Source: Pseudomonadaceae bacterium UBA836 (GTDB lineage Bacteria; Pseudomonadota; Gammaproteobacteria; Pseudomonadales; Pseudomonadaceae). From it: DNA of 29,150 nucleotides. A model generated the notes under the pieces. The model had not been told where the DNA came from. It ran no database searches and was given only the letters and a program-made list of their open reading frames with translations. Shown in pieces: positions 9,783 to 18,700 of the stretch (position 1 is the first letter of the stretch; every line of letters starts with the position of its first letter). The stretch is from assembly GCA_002296055.1 (NCBI GenBank), contig DBHE01000233.1, forward strand, positions 1-29,150, in the 5' to 3' direction. Position numbers and translations under genes: made by a program.

Positions 9783-10562
9783 TCAAAACATCAGTGCAGT
9801 CAGAATGAAGTCCAGCCCCAGCACGGCCAGCGAGGCATAAACCACGGTGCGCGTGGTCGCTCGGCTGATGCCCTCGGAGGTCGGCTCGCAGTCGTACCCC
9901 TGGAAAACCGCGATCCAGGTCACGACAAAGGCAAACACCACGGCCTTGATCAGGCCGTTCAATACGTCATCAACAAACTCGACCGAGTTCTGCATGTTTG
10001 ACCAGTAAGAGCCGGAATTGACGCCCAGCCAGTCAACCGCCACCAGGGCGCCGCCCCAGATACCCACCACGCAGAACACCATGGCCAGCAGCGGCATGGA
10101 GATGAAGCCGGCCCACAGGCGCGGTGCAATGACATACTTGAGCGGGTCAACGCCGATCATTTCCATGCTCGACAGCTGCTCGGTAGCCTTCATCAGGCCA
10201 ATCTCGGCGGTCAGCGCCGAGCCGGCCCGACCGGCGAACAGCAGTGCAGTAACCACCGGCCCCAGCTCACGCAGCAAGGTCAGGGCGACCATCTGGCCAA
10301 CTGCTTGCTCCGAGCCGTAACCGGACAGAATGTTGTAGCCCTGCAGCGCCAGTACCATGCCGATAAACAGCCCCGATACCACGATGATCGCCAGCGACAG
10401 CACACCGACAGCGTGCAGCTGTTTGACCAGCAGTGCCCAGCCGCTGCCGAAGCGCGCCCGACCAAACAGTGCATTGACCAAAAACAGGCCAGAGCGCCCC
10501 AGTGCGGCCAACGTATCCAGCCCTGCCCGTCCGAGCAGTACCACCCTGTCGAGCAGGCTCAC
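9783..10562 (-). CDS. mlaE: ABC transporter permease MlaE
   Basis: A 259-residue integral membrane protein of the MlaE/Ttg2B permease family. It shows several hydrophobic spans and the family pattern LREL.PV...[35 protein letters not shown], which includes the coupling helix that touches MlaF. It forms the dimeric core of the inner-membrane phospholipid transporter. The start is GTG at 10562, overlapping the mlaF stop as GTGA. The N-terminal 45 residues form an amphipathic or elbow helix region before the first full span. Confidence 0.95.
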   Translation of the reverse strand: MSLLDRVVLLGRAGLDTLAALGRSGLFLVNALFGRARFGSGWALLVKQLHAVGVLSLAIIVVSGLFIGMVLALQGYNILSGYGSEQAVGQMVALTLLRELGPVVTALLFAGRAGSALTAEIGLMKATEQLSSMEMIGVDPLKYVIAPRLWAGFISMPLLAMVFCVVGIWGGALVAVDWLGVNSGSYWSNMQNSVEFVDDVLNGLIKAVVFAFVVTWIAVFQGYDCEPTSEGISRATTRTVVYASLAVLGLDFILTALMF

Positions 10563-11377
10563 GCGTTTTTCTCCGTCTGTAGCAAATCCTGCACATAATC
10601 CTGTGCCGGAAAATGGAAGGGCACCGGGCCGTCTGGCTCGCCCTGCATAAACTGGCGAATGCGCGGGCTATCGGAGTTCATCAGTTCATCCGGCGTACCC
10701 TGCCCGAGCACCTGCCCGTCCCCCACCACGTAGAGGTAGTCGGCGATGCTGGCGGTTTCAGCCAGATCATGGGACACCACGATGCTGCTCAACCCGAGCG
10801 CATCGTTCAGCAGCCGGATCAGCCGTACCAGCACACCCATGGAGATCGGATCCTGACCGACGAAGGGCTCGTCATACATCATCAGCGCAGGGTCGAGGGC
10901 AATGGCCCGCGCCAAGGCAACCCGACGCTTCATGCCACCGGACAGTTCGTCGGGCATCAGGTCACGCGCACCACGCAGACCAACGGCCTGCAATTTCAGT
11001 AACACAATGTCACGAATCATGTCTTCGGGCAGGTCGGTATGCACCCGCAGCGGGAAAGCGACGTTCTCGAAGACATTCAAATCGGTAAACAGGGCACCGC
11101 TCTGGAACAGCATGCCCATATCCTGGCGCGCGGCGAACAACTGCTCGCGACCCAACTCGGGAATATTCTGACCATTCACCCAGATCGAGCCGCTGTCCGG
11201 GCGCAGCTGCGCGCCAATCAGGCGCAGCAGCGTGGTCTTGCCGCAGCCTGAGGGGCCCATGATGCCGGTCACCTTGCCGCGTGGAATGCGGATATCAACA
11301 TTGTCGAAGATCACCCGGCTACCGCGCCGAAAGGTGATGTTCTGCAACTCAACAATGTAATCCGATGCGTCATTCAT
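10559..11377 (-). CDS. mlaF: ABC transporter ATPase MlaF
   Basis: A 272-residue ATPase with Walker [10 protein letters not shown] (41-49), signature LSGGMKRR (145-152) and Walker B LMMYDEP (Asp169-Glu170). The C-terminal tail after about residue 250, [17 protein letters not shown], resembles the extension that wraps the neighbouring subunit and MlaB in known MlaF. It drives phospholipid transport with MlaE, D and B. It is the first gene of the minus-strand series and is divergent from kdsD across a 204-bp promoter region. The ribosome binding site is weak. Confidence 0.96.
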   Translation of the reverse strand: MNDASDYIVELQNITFRRGSRVIFDNVDIRIPRGKVTGIMGPSGCGKTTLLRLIGAQLRPDSGSIWVNGQNIPELGREQLFAARQDMGMLFQSGALFTDLNVFENVAFPLRVHTDLPEDMIRDIVLLKLQAVGLRGARDLMPDELSGGMKRRVALARAIALDPALMMYDEPFVGQDPISMGVLVRLIRLLNDALGLSSIVVSHDLAETASIADYLYVVGDGQVLGQGTPDELMNSDSPRIRQFMQGEPDGPVPFHFPAQDYVQDLLQTEKNA

Positions 11378-11433
11378 GGGGTGCCAGGGCCTTCAAGGGT
11401 CGTGCCCCGTCCTAGGGCAAAATCAAGCCGCGT

Positions 11434-11462
11434 AATATAGCAGAGCGCCGAGAACAGCCCAA
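11434..11462 (-). promoter_or_regulatory. Candidate sigma-70 promoter for the mla operon
   Basis: On the minus strand TTGGGC (11457-11462) and TATATT (11434-11439) are spaced by exactly 17 bp. The likely start point is about 50 bp upstream of mlaF. It would serve mlaFEDCB-ibaG and perhaps murA-hisGDC. Confidence 0.5.
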
Positions 11463-11543
11463 GCGACGAATCGACAAGTACCCTGAACCGGGGATAAACA
11501 CGCGCAAGCCGTTGTCGATGGATGAGTTGGCAGGGACAAACCG

Positions 11544-11552
11544 CTATACTTG
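11544..11552 (+). promoter_or_regulatory. Candidate -10 element for kdsD, sigma-S-like
   Basis: CTATACTTG, preceded by G, resembles the extended -10 (CTATACT) favoured by the RpoS holoenzyme. It lies about 30 bp before the kdsD start. No good -35 hexamer is found at 16-18 bp; TTGGCA is only 12 bp upstream. Confidence 0.4.
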
Positions 11553-11581
11553 CCGGCTCAGTGATCACCGACAGGCACCCC

Positions 11582-12553
11582 ATGGCCGAATTTGACTACA
11601 TCGCTTCCGCTCGCCGCACCATCAGCATGGAGCGCGACGCCGTTGACTCTCTGCTGCAGCGCCTGGCCGAGCCGTTCAGCACCGCCTGCGCCACCCTGCT
11701 GGCCTGCCGTGGCCGCGTGGTGGTCACCGGCATGGGCAAATCCGGCCACGTTGGCCGCAAGCTGGCGGCAACCCTGGCCAGTACCGGCACACCGGCCTTT
11801 TTTGTGCACCCCGGCGAAGCCAGCCACGGCGACATGGGCATGATTACCGCCGAGGACGTGGTGATTGCTCTATCCAACTCCGGCAACACGGCCGAGGTTG
11901 TAACCCTGCTGCCACTGATCAAACGCCTTGGCGCGCCACTGATCAGCCTGACTGGCAACGCCGAGTCCACCTTGGCTCAGGCCGCTGTCGCCAACCTGGA
12001 CACCGGCGTCGAGCAGGAAGCCTGCCCGCTCAACCTGGCTCCGACTTCCAGCACAACCACAGCCCTGGTCATGGGCGACGCCCTGGCGATTGCCCTGCTT
12101 GAAGCACGCGGTTTCAGCGCCGAAGACTTTGCCTTCTCGCACCCCGGCGGCAGCCTGGGCCGTCGCCTGCTGCTGCTGGTCGATGACATCATGCATGGTG
12201 GAGACAGCATGCCGCTGGTCGGCCCGCAAGTGCCGCTGCGTGACGCCCTGCTGGAAATGACCCGCAAGGGTCTCGGCCTGACCGGCATCGCAGATGAGCA
12301 AGGCGCCCTGGTTGGCATCTTCACCGACGGTGACCTGCGCCGCACCCTGGATCAGAACATCGACTTTCAAAGCGTACGCATCGGCGACCTGATGACCCGC
12401 GGCTGCAAGACCGCCCGCGCCGGCATGCTGGCGGCCGAGGCGCTGAAGATAATGGAAGACGCCCGCATCAACGGCCTGTTTGTCGTCGACAGTGACGGCC
12501 GACCGGTGGGCGCCCTTAACATGCATGACCTGCTGCGTGCAGGCGTAGTGTGA
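11582..12553 (+). CDS. kdsD: Arabinose-5-phosphate isomerase KdsD
   Basis: A 323-residue protein with an SIS sugar isomerase domain (about 35-170; GMGKSGHVGRK with Lys53, and FFVHPGEASHGDMGMI) and two CBS repeats (about 200-260 and 268-323). His187 in FSHPGG matches the catalytic histidine of E. coli KdsD. It converts ribulose-5-phosphate to arabinose-5-phosphate, the first step of Kdo synthesis for LPS inner core. The frame is open 20 codons upstream, but the ATG at 11582 gives the family N-terminus and avoids reading through the -10 candidate. Its stop overlaps the kdsC GTG start. Confidence 0.96.
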   Translation: MAEFDYIASARRTISMERDAVDSLLQRLAEPFSTACATLLACRGRVVVTGMGKSGHVGRKLAATLASTGTPAFFVHPGEASHGDMGMITAEDVVIALSNSGNTAEVVTLLPLIKRLGAPLISLTGNAESTLAQAAVANLDTGVEQEACPLNLAPTSSTTTALVMGDALAIALLEARGFSAEDFAFSHPGGSLGRRLLLLVDDIMHGGDSMPLVGPQVPLRDALLEMTRKGLGLTGIADEQGALVGIFTDGDLRRTLDQNIDFQSVRIGDLMTRGCKTARAGMLAAEALKIMEDARINGLFVVDSDGRPVGALNMHDLLRAGVV

Positions 12554-13083
12554 GCCTAACTATGGATAACCTGACCCAACGTGCCAAGGCTATCCGCCTG
12601 GCCATTTTCGACGTTGACGGCGTACTCACCGACGGCCGCCTGTACTTCATGCCCGACGGTACCGAGTTCAAATCATTTAACACGCTGGATGGGCACGGCA
12701 TCAAAATGCTGATGGCGTCCGGCGTCGAAACCGCCATCATCAGCGGTCGCAAGTCACCCTTGGTCGAGCGGCGCGCCGCCAACCTCGGTATCAAGCATCT
12801 GATCCAAGGGCGTGAAGACAAACTGACCGCACTTAACGAGCTACGCCAGATCATACCGGTCGAAATGCACGAAATTGCCCACCTCGGCGATGACCTGCCG
12901 GACCTGCCGGTGATGCGCCGGGTTGGCCTGGGCATGGCGGTTGCCAGTGCCGACGCCTTTGTCCGCGAGCACGCTCACGGCGTTACCAGCGCGGTCGGCG
13001 GCGCCGGTGCAGCGCGCGAGTTCTGTGAGCTCATCATGCGCGCCCAGGGCACCCTTGAGCAGGCACAGGCAGCCTACCTGTGA
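12550..13083 (+). CDS. kdsC: 3-deoxy-D-manno-octulosonate 8-phosphate phosphatase KdsC
   Basis: A 177-residue HAD-superfamily phosphatase with the nucleophile motif DVDGVLTDG (Asp21, Asp23), the Ser/Thr-type motif ISGR and the distal acidic motif HLGDDLPDLPVM. It lacks a cap domain, as is normal for the tetrameric KdsC. It removes phosphate from Kdo-8-phosphate. The GTG at 12550 overlaps the kdsD stop as GTGA; an ATG four codons later (12562) is a possible alternative start. Its own stop overlaps the lptC start in the same way. Confidence 0.96.
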   Translation: MSLTMDNLTQRAKAIRLAIFDVDGVLTDGRLYFMPDGTEFKSFNTLDGHGIKMLMASGVETAIISGRKSPLVERRAANLGIKHLIQGREDKLTALNELRQIIPVEMHEIAHLGDDLPDLPVMRRVGLGMAVASADAFVREHAHGVTSAVGGAGAAREFCELIMRAQGTLEQAQAAYL

Positions 13084-13661
13084 ACCTCGGGCTGCCGCGC
13101 TACCTCACCCTTGGTCTGCTGCTGGTCGCCGGCGCCGCGCTGGCCCTGGCTGTGGGCTACTGGAACATCCGCCCTGCCAGCTTTGCGCCGGCGGATGTCG
13201 AACGCGAAAACGCCCGCCCCGACTTTTATATAGACAACGCGCGCATCCAGATGCTCGATGAGCAAGGCCAGGTCGCCTACCGACTGACTGCCGAGCACGC
13301 TGTACACCAGATTGAAGACGGCAGCACCCGCCTGCAGCAACCCGAGCTGCTGTTTTATCGCGGCGACAATCCCGCGCCCTGGCTACTCAAGGCCGAAAAC
13401 GGGCTGGTCACCGAAAAAGGTGATCGCGTGGACCTTGATACCGACGTCCTGTTACAGCAGCAACCCGAGGGTCAGCCACAACGCCAGCTCACCACCTCGG
13501 CGCTGACACTGTTTCCTCGTCGCGACTACGCCGAAACCGATCAAAGCGTTAGAATCGAAGCCGCTCGCAGTGTGACCACTGCCGAGGGCATGCAACTATT
13601 TCTCAATGACGGCCGCCTGCAGCTGCTGTCCACCGTAAGAGGCCAATATGAGGTGCGTTAA
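13080..13661 (+). CDS. lptC: LPS export protein LptC
   Basis: A 193-residue bitopic protein: one N-terminal membrane helix (about residues 8-28, LTLGLLLVAGAALALAVGYW) and a periplasmic beta-jellyroll of the LptC/OstA type. It takes LPS from LptB2FG and passes it to LptA in the trans-envelope bridge. The start is GTG at 13080, overlapping the kdsC stop as GTGA. The 3' end overlaps lptA by 14 bases, in line with coupled translation. Confidence 0.93.
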   Translation: MNLGLPRYLTLGLLLVAGAALALAVGYWNIRPASFAPADVERENARPDFYIDNARIQMLDEQGQVAYRLTAEHAVHQIEDGSTRLQQPELLFYRGDNPAPWLLKAENGLVTEKGDRVDLDTDVLLQQQPEGQPQRQLTTSALTLFPRRDYAETDQSVRIEAARSVTTAEGMQLFLNDGRLQLLSTVRGQYEVR

Positions 13662-14211
13662 CTCCCTCCTTGCCCTGACCCTGCTGGCCGGCTGCGCCAC
13701 GCACGCCCTGGCACTGCCGAGCGACAGTAGTCAGCCCATCCGCATTCAGGCGGATGCAGCGACTCTGGACGACAAGCGCAATACCGCCGTTTATACCGGC
13801 AATGTCATCATCACCCAGGGCAGCATGCGACTGACCGGCGGCCGCGTCACACTGAGCACCAACGCCAACGGCGAACTCAATACCATGGTCACCCATGGCA
13901 GCCCGGCCACTTATCAGCAAACCCCGGAAGCCAACAAGGCGCCGGTCAAGGCGCGTGCGCAGACCATCGAATATCACGCTGACCGCGAGACCATCGTACT
14001 CATTCAAGAAGCCTTCCTGGAGCAGTCAGGTAACACCTTCCAGGGCGACTACGTCAGCTACGACATCCAGCGCCAAGTGGTTGACGCTGGCCGCGGTGGC
14101 GAGAACGCCAGCGGCAACCAGAGCCAGGGTGGCGGACGCATCGAGATCGTTATCCAGCCACGCAGCCGCAGCAGCAGCGACGACAGCAACCAAGAGCCTG
14201 ACGCGCCATGA
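13648..14211 (+). CDS. lptA: Periplasmic LPS bridge protein LptA
   Basis: A 187-residue LptA/OstA protein. The N-terminus is a Sec signal (residues 2-22) with a type I site after ALA; the mature protein starts [40 protein letters not shown], the LPS-binding OstA core. It links LptC to LptD across the periplasm. Odd point: the signal contains LLAGC, a good match to a lipobox, so software may call it a lipoprotein, whereas LptA is normally soluble. The C-terminal tail is serine/arginine rich. The ATG has AGAGG upstream and lies inside lptC. Confidence 0.93.
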   Translation: MRCVNSLLALTLLAGCATHALALPSDSSQPIRIQADAATLDDKRNTAVYTGNVIITQGSMRLTGGRVTLSTNANGELNTMVTHGSPATYQQTPEANKAPVKARAQTIEYHADRETIVLIQEAFLEQSGNTFQGDYVSYDIQRQVVDAGRGGENASGNQSQGGGRIEIVIQPRSRSSSDDSNQEPDAP

Positions 14212-14933
14212 CAACCCTGCACGCCAAAAACCTGGCCAAGGCCTATAAATCCCGCAAGGTGGTGCGCGACGTCTCGCTATCCATCGACAGCGGCCAGGTA
14301 GTCGGCCTGCTCGGCCCCAATGGCGCAGGCAAAACCACCTGTTTCTACATGATTGTTGGGCTGGTCAAGGCGGACCAGGGCACAGTGACGGTCAATGACA
14401 AGGACGTGACCCGGCTGCCCATGCATGGCCGCGCCCGCGAAGGCATCGGCTACCTGCCGCAGGAGGCATCGATCTTCCGCAAGCTGACCGTAGCCGACAA
14501 CATCATGGCCATTCTGGAAACCCGCAAGGACCTGAACCGCCAGGCACGCGAAGGCAAGCTGGAGTCCCTGCTACGCGAATTTCACATTCACCACCTCAGC
14601 GACAGCCTCGGCATGAGCCTGTCCGGCGGTGAGCGCCGGCGCGCCGAGATTGCCCGCGCCCTGGCGACCGACCCCAGCTTTATTCTGCTCGATGAGCCCT
14701 TTGCCGGCGTGGACCCGATCTCGGTCGGCGACATCAAGCAGATCATCCAGCACCTCAAGGACAAGGGCATCGGCGTACTGATCACTGATCACAACGTGCG
14801 CGAGACCCTGGATATCTGTGACAAGGCGTACATCGTCAACGATGGCCACATCATCGCCGAAGGTGACGCCGAAACGGTTCTGGCGGACCAGACAGTGAAA
14901 GATGTATACCTGGGCCATGCCTTCCGGCTATAA
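14208..14933 (+). CDS. lptB: LPS export ABC transporter ATPase LptB
   Basis: A 241-residue ATPase with Walker [10 protein letters not shown] (36-44), Q-loop in YLPQEASIF, signature LSGGERRR (138-145) and Walker B ILLDEP (Asp162-Glu163). It powers LPS extraction from the inner membrane with LptF and LptG, which are encoded elsewhere. The ATG overlaps the lptA stop as ATGA. A 93-bp gap containing two palindromes separates it from rpoN. Confidence 0.97.
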   Translation: MTTLHAKNLAKAYKSRKVVRDVSLSIDSGQVVGLLGPNGAGKTTCFYMIVGLVKADQGTVTVNDKDVTRLPMHGRAREGIGYLPQEASIFRKLTVADNIMAILETRKDLNRQAREGKLESLLREFHIHHLSDSLGMSLSGGERRRAEIARALATDPSFILLDEPFAGVDPISVGDIKQIIQHLKDKGIGVLITDHNVRETLDICDKAYIVNDGHIIAEGDAETVLADQTVKDVYLGHAFRL

Positions 14934-14967
14934 AAGCACCCGTATTTCAGGCATGCTACCGGCAAAT

Positions 14968-14997
14968 GGACATCAGCATGTCCAAACCAACGGTTTG
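14968..14997. promoter_or_regulatory. Two adjacent palindromes upstream of rpoN
   Basis: GGACAT-CAGC-ATGTCC (14968-14983) is directly followed by CAAACC-AAC-GGTTTG (14983-14997), sharing one base. Both are perfect dyads. They sit about 30 bp before the rpoN start, where no good Shine-Dalgarno or obvious promoter is visible. They may be operators or tandem RNA hairpins controlling rpoN; neither ends in a T-run. Confidence 0.4.
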
Positions 14998-15026
14998 AAC
15001 CAGCGCACAAGGTATTTCGCAACACA

Positions 15027-16526
15027 ATGAAACCCTCGCTCGTCCTCAAGATGGGGCAGCAGCTGACCATGACACCTCAGCTGCAGCAGGCCATCAGACT
15101 GCTTCAGCTGTCCAGTCTCGACCTCCAGCAGGAGGTGCAGGAGGCGCTGGAAGCCAACCCCATGCTGGAAATGGCCGACGAGGGTGACGACGATTACAGC
15201 AGCAACGCCAGCCAGGAAAGTGGCGACGACGATGCGCCCGCAGTAACCCTGCCTGAGCCGGTCTCCATGGACTCCATCGACCAGCACACCCAGGGCGACC
15301 AGGAAGGCAACTGGAACGAAGCCATCCCCAATGAGCTGCCGGTCGACACCCAATGGGAAGACGTCTACCAGACCTCCGCCAGTTCGTTGCCCAGCCAGGA
15401 TGACGAAGACTGGGACTACACCTCGCGCACCGGAACCGGCGAAACCCTGCAAAGTCACCTGGAATGGCAGCTCAACCTGCTGCCGATGTCCGAGACCGAT
15501 TACCAGATTGCCACCGCGCTGATCGACGGCATCAACGCCGACGGATACCTCGAAGAATCACTGGAAGACATACTCGCCTCGCTGCCAGAAGAGCTTGAAG
15601 CCGAACTCGACGAAGTCGAGATGGTGCTGCACCGCATCCAGCAATTTGAACCAGTCGGCGTCGGCGCCCGCGACCTGCGCGAATGCCTGCTGCTGCAAAT
15701 TCGCCAGTTGCCGGACGACACCCCCATGCTGGAGCAAGCCACCCGCGTCGTCCGCGACCACCTGGAGCTGCTTGGCAATCGCGACTTTACCCAGTTGATG
15801 CGCCGCAGCAAGCTGAAGGAAGATCAGCTGCGCGACGCCATCGGCCTGATCCAGACACTGAACCCGCGCCCCGGCTCGGAAATCGCCTCCGGCGAAGCCG
15901 AATACGTGATTCCCGACGTCATCGTGCGCCGCGACAGCCACCGCTGGGTGGTCGAGCTGAACCAGGACGCCGTGCCCAAGGTACGCGTCAATGGGCACTA
16001 CGCCTCCATGGTGCGCCGCGCCGATTCCAGCGAAGACAACACCTACCTGCGCAACAACCTGCAGGAGGCACGCTGGTTCATCAAGAGTCTGCAAAGTCGT
16101 AACGAAACCCTGATGAAGGTAGCCACCCAGATCGTCGAGCACCAACGCGGTTTTCTGGAGCATGGCGAAGAAGCCATGAAGCCGCTGGTGCTGCACGACA
16201 TCGCCGAAGCGGTGGGCATGCACGAGTCGACCATCTCACGGGTAACCACACAAAAGTACATGCATACCCCACGGGGTATTTTTGAGCTCAAATACTTCTT
16301 CTCCAGTCACGTCGGGACCAGCGAAGGGGGTGAATTCTCATCCACCGCGATCCGTGCACTGATCAAGAAGCTGGTGGCAGCAGAAAACCCAAAGAAACCA
16401 TTGAGCGATAGCAAGATCGCTGGTTTACTGGAAGAGCAGGGCATCGAAGTTGCCCGCCGGACCATCGCAAAGTATCGCGAGTCGCTCAATATCGCGCCAT
16501 CGAGCGAACGCAAGAGACTGGTCTAG
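15027..16526 (+). CDS. rpoN: RNA polymerase sigma-54 factor RpoN
   Basis: A 499-residue sigma-54 factor. Region I (1-50) is glutamine and leucine rich ([17 protein letters not shown]), region II (about 50-130) is strongly acidic, the core-binding region follows, then the HTH (about residues 390-412, [15 protein letters not shown]) and the RpoN box [10 protein letters not shown] (476-485), which reads the -24 element. It directs transcription of nitrogen, flagellar and many other genes with enhancer-binding proteins. No good ribosome binding site precedes the ATG. It is followed by hpf-ptsN-rapZ-ptsO, the conserved rpoN cluster. Confidence 0.98.
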   Translation: MKPSLVLKMGQQLTMTPQLQQAIRLLQLSSLDLQQEVQEALEANPMLEMADEGDDDYSSNASQESGDDDAPAVTLPEPVSMDSIDQHTQGDQEGNWNEAIPNELPVDTQWEDVYQTSASSLPSQDDEDWDYTSRTGTGETLQSHLEWQLNLLPMSETDYQIATALIDGINADGYLEESLEDILASLPEELEAELDEVEMVLHRIQQFEPVGVGARDLRECLLLQIRQLPDDTPMLEQATRVVRDHLELLGNRDFTQLMRRSKLKEDQLRDAIGLIQTLNPRPGSEIASGEAEYVIPDVIVRRDSHRWVVELNQDAVPKVRVNGHYASMVRRADSSEDNTYLRNNLQEARWFIKSLQSRNETLMKVATQIVEHQRGFLEHGEEAMKPLVLHDIAEAVGMHESTISRVTTQKYMHTPRGIFELKYFFSSHVGTSEGGEFSSTAIRALIKKLVAAENPKKPLSDSKIAGLLEEQGIEVARRTIAKYRESLNIAPSSERKRLV

Positions 16527-16532
16527 CGCCCA

Positions 16533-16550
16533 CTGACCGTGAATGGTCAG
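16533..16550 (+). other. Small hairpin between rpoN and hpf
   Basis: CTGACC and GGTCAG pair around a six-base loop shortly after the rpoN stop. No T-run follows, so transcription probably continues into hpf. The other 90 bp of the gap show only a short CCACC/GGTGG dyad. Confidence 0.3.
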
Positions 16551-16638
16551 GGCAAGGATCCAGTTCAGGGATCATGCAGTGGCACCACCGGGTGGCGGAC
16601 GATCACCCTGCAACAACAAGCCAATCAGGAGACGCCGT

Positions 16639-16947
16639 ATGCAACTGAACATTAGCGGTCACCAACTCGACATCACTGACGCACTGCGCGATTACGTCAC
16701 TGAGAAAATGGCCCGTCTGGAGCGGCATTTCGACAAAATTACCAACGTACAAGTCACCCTCGAGGTCGAGAAGCTGCGGCAGAAGGCCGAAGCTACCCTG
16801 CACATCGCCGGTGGCGAGGTGGTTGCTCTGGCCGAGCACACCGATATGTATGCAGCCATCGACATGCTGACCGACAAGCTTGATCGCCAACTGATCAAGC
16901 ACAAGGAAAAGCACATAGACCGCCAGCAAGGCGCCAACGTCCGATAA
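16639..16947 (+). CDS. hpf: Short-form ribosome hibernation promoting factor Hpf
   Basis: A 102-residue protein of the RaiA/Hpf family: MQLNISGHQLDITDALRDYV, then LEVEKLRQKAEATLHIAGGEVVALAEHTDMYAAIDMLTDKLDRQL. It binds the decoding site of the 30S subunit and supports 100S ribosome dimers in stationary phase. The short form lacks the C-terminal dimerisation domain of long HPF, so it is expected to act with Rmf. The frame is open 32 codons upstream, but the ATG at 16639 has AGGAG with good spacing. It is the usual gene after rpoN. Confidence 0.96.
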   Translation: MQLNISGHQLDITDALRDYVTEKMARLERHFDKITNVQVTLEVEKLRQKAEATLHIAGGEVVALAEHTDMYAAIDMLTDKLDRQLIKHKEKHIDRQQGANVR

Positions 16948-16959
16948 CTCCGCGCCAAC

Positions 16960-17418
16960 ATGCAAATTGACCACATCCTGACCCCTGAACGCACCTTCTC
17001 CGGCGTTCAGGGCGGGTCCAAAAAACGTGTGCTGGAGCTGATCGGCAAAATGGTTGCCCAGCACACAAACCTGGATCCAGACGCTATCTACGAAAACCTG
17101 ATCGCCCGCGAGAAGCTCGGCTCCACCGGCTTCGGCAACGGCATCGCGATTCCCCATTGTCGTCTCGAAGACTGCCACCAGGCCATCGGCGCGCTGCTGC
17201 AGCTAGACGGCAAGATTGATTTTGACGCCCTTGATGGCCAGCCGGTAGACCTGATCTTCGTGCTGCTGGTGCCTCAGGAGGCGACTGAACAGCACCTGCA
17301 GATCCTCAAGATGCTGGCCGGCAAGCTCGACAAGGCAGAGCTGCGCGATGCCCTGCGCGCCGCACCCGACGCCGAGGCGCTGTTCAACGTCATGGTCAAC
17401 GACGGCGACGGAGGCTGA
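16960..17418 (+). CDS. ptsN: Nitrogen PTS enzyme IIA, PtsN
   Basis: A 152-residue EIIA domain of the fructose/mannitol type, with the phosphorylation site His66 in IAIPHCR. It accepts phosphate from NPr (PtsO) and in its phosphorylated or free form regulates potassium uptake, PHB and carbon/nitrogen balance through protein contacts. The sugar-transporting EIIB and EIIC partners are absent here, as usual for PtsN. The Shine-Dalgarno is weak; it starts 12 bp after hpf, and rapZ follows after 2 bp. Confidence 0.96.
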   Translation: MQIDHILTPERTFSGVQGGSKKRVLELIGKMVAQHTNLDPDAIYENLIAREKLGSTGFGNGIAIPHCRLEDCHQAIGALLQLDGKIDFDALDGQPVDLIFVLLVPQEATEQHLQILKMLAGKLDKAELRDALRAAPDAEALFNVMVNDGDGG

Positions 17419-17420
17419 CC

Positions 17421-18275
17421 ATGCGCTTGATTGTCGTCAGCGGCCGCTCCGGCTCGGGCAAAAGCACCGCCCTGCATCTGCTGGAAGATAACGGCTTTTA
17501 CTGCATCGACAATCTCCCTGCCGGCTTGCTACCCGAGCTGGCTCGCCAAGCCACCATGAACGACTTCAGCCTGCCTGAAGTCGCCATCAGCATCGATGCT
17601 CGCAACCTGCCCAATGACCTGGCGCGCTTTCCGGCCTTGCTGAAGGAAGTACGTGAAGCCGGCGTGCAGTGCGACATCCTGTTTCTGGCGGCGCGTGACG
17701 AGGTATTGATCAAGCGCTTCTCCGAAACGCGTCGCAAGCACCCGCTGACCGACGACCAGCTGTCACTCGGCGAGGCCCTTGCTCAAGAGCTGAAAATTCT
17801 TGAGCCGATCATCGACCTCGCGACCCTCAAGGTCGACACCAGCCACCTGAACCTCTACCAGCTACGCGATCAGCTCAAGCAACGACTGCTTGGCAGCCAT
17901 GGCAGCCAGCCCTCGGTACTGATTCAGTCTTTCGGCTTCAAACGGGGCGTACCCACCGATGCCGATTTGGTGTTCGACGTGCGCTGCCTGCCAAACCCCT
18001 ACTGGATGCCCGACCTGCGCGCCTACTCGGGCCGCGATCAGCCGGTTTGCGACTATCTGGCAGCGCAGCCGGAGGTTGAAGAGATGTTCCAGGACATCGT
18101 GTACTACCTGCGCAAATGGCTGCCGCGCTATGCCGCCAGCGAGCGCAGCTACATGACGATTGCCATTGGCTGCACCGGTGGCCATCACCGCTCTGTCTAC
18201 ATTGCCGAGCGTCTGGTCGAAGCACTCGGCCGTACCACACCCAACCTGCTCATCCGCCATCGCGATCTGCCCTGA
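17421..18275 (+). CDS. rapZ: RNase adapter / nucleotide-binding protein RapZ (YvcJ family)
   Basis: A 284-residue protein with P-loop GRSGSGKST (8-16) and a C-terminal RapZ domain carrying [16 protein letters not shown]. In E. coli RapZ binds glucosamine-6-phosphate and delivers the small RNA GlmZ to RNase E; whether the RNA-adapter role holds in pseudomonads is not shown by this sequence. A strong GGAGG precedes the ATG. The TGA stop overlaps the ptsO ATG by one base (TGATG). Confidence 0.95.
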   Translation: MRLIVVSGRSGSGKSTALHLLEDNGFYCIDNLPAGLLPELARQATMNDFSLPEVAISIDARNLPNDLARFPALLKEVREAGVQCDILFLAARDEVLIKRFSETRRKHPLTDDQLSLGEALAQELKILEPIIDLATLKVDTSHLNLYQLRDQLKQRLLGSHGSQPSVLIQSFGFKRGVPTDADLVFDVRCLPNPYWMPDLRAYSGRDQPVCDYLAAQPEVEEMFQDIVYYLRKWLPRYAASERSYMTIAIGCTGGHHRSVYIAERLVEALGRTTPNLLIRHRDLP

Positions 18276-18547
18276 TGTCCAACACCCGCGTTCTCATCAT
18301 CAACAAGCTGGGCTTGCACGCCCGCGCCGCCGCCAAGTTTGTCGGCGTCGCCAACCAATACGGCTGCAAGGTGAGCATCGGTCTGGATGAAGAGAACCAG
18401 GTCGACGGCAAAAGCATCATGCAGGTCATGATGCTCGCCGCCAGCAAAGGTACCGAAGTGTGCATCAGTTGCGAAGGCGACCAGGCCGACGACGCCATGG
18501 CCGCCCTGCTGGAGCTGATCAACGACTACTTTGGGGAAGGGGAATAG
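18275..18547 (+). CDS. ptsO: Nitrogen PTS phosphocarrier NPr, PtsO
   Basis: A 90-residue HPr-like protein with the phospho-accepting His15 in NKLGLHARAAAKFV and the regulatory-serine region GKSIMQVMMLAA. It relays phosphate from PtsP (elsewhere) to PtsN. The ATG is at 18275 in the TGATG junction with rapZ; a longer open frame upstream is only the overlap with the rapZ region. It is the last gene of the rpoN cluster and is followed by a repeat and a terminator shared with convergent pmbA. Confidence 0.95.
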   Translation: MSNTRVLIINKLGLHARAAAKFVGVANQYGCKVSIGLDEENQVDGKSIMQVMMLAASKGTEVCISCEGDQADDAMAALLELINDYFGEGE

Positions 18548-18549
18548 GC

Positions 18550-18696
18550 AAGCTGCAAGCTTATCAGGGTGGCCCGAGCACCGGGGCCGCCAACTGTTTT
18601 TCACCAATTCTTGCGACTGATCCCAGGCCAAATAAAACCCCGCGCGATTCAAGAACCGTGCGGGGTTTACTTGCAGCTTGAAGCTTACGGCTTGCA
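18550..18696. repeat. Divided GCTTGAAGCTTG-type repeat between ptsO and pmbA
   Basis: GCAAGCTGCAAGCTTATC near 18550 and GCAGCTTGAAGCTTACGG near 18673 are inverted copies of the same motif as at 4635-4727, here pushed apart by about 100 bp that include the terminator hairpin. It looks like the same dispersed intergenic repeat class. Confidence 0.55.
18635..18668 (-). terminator. Intrinsic terminator for pmbA, possibly bidirectional
   Basis: AAACCCCGC and GCGGGGTTT form a 9-bp stem with a 16-base loop. Read on the minus strand it continues as TTTTATTT, a good release tract for pmbA. On the plus strand only TTTAC follows, so termination of the ptsO transcript would be weaker. Confidence 0.7.
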
Positions 18697-18700
18697 ACTG

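Noticed and set aside
18116..18274. Upstream extension of the ptsO frame into rapZ
   Set aside because: The ATG at 18275 in the TGATG junction gives the normal NPr N-terminus with His15; the extension is rapZ coding sequence in another frame.
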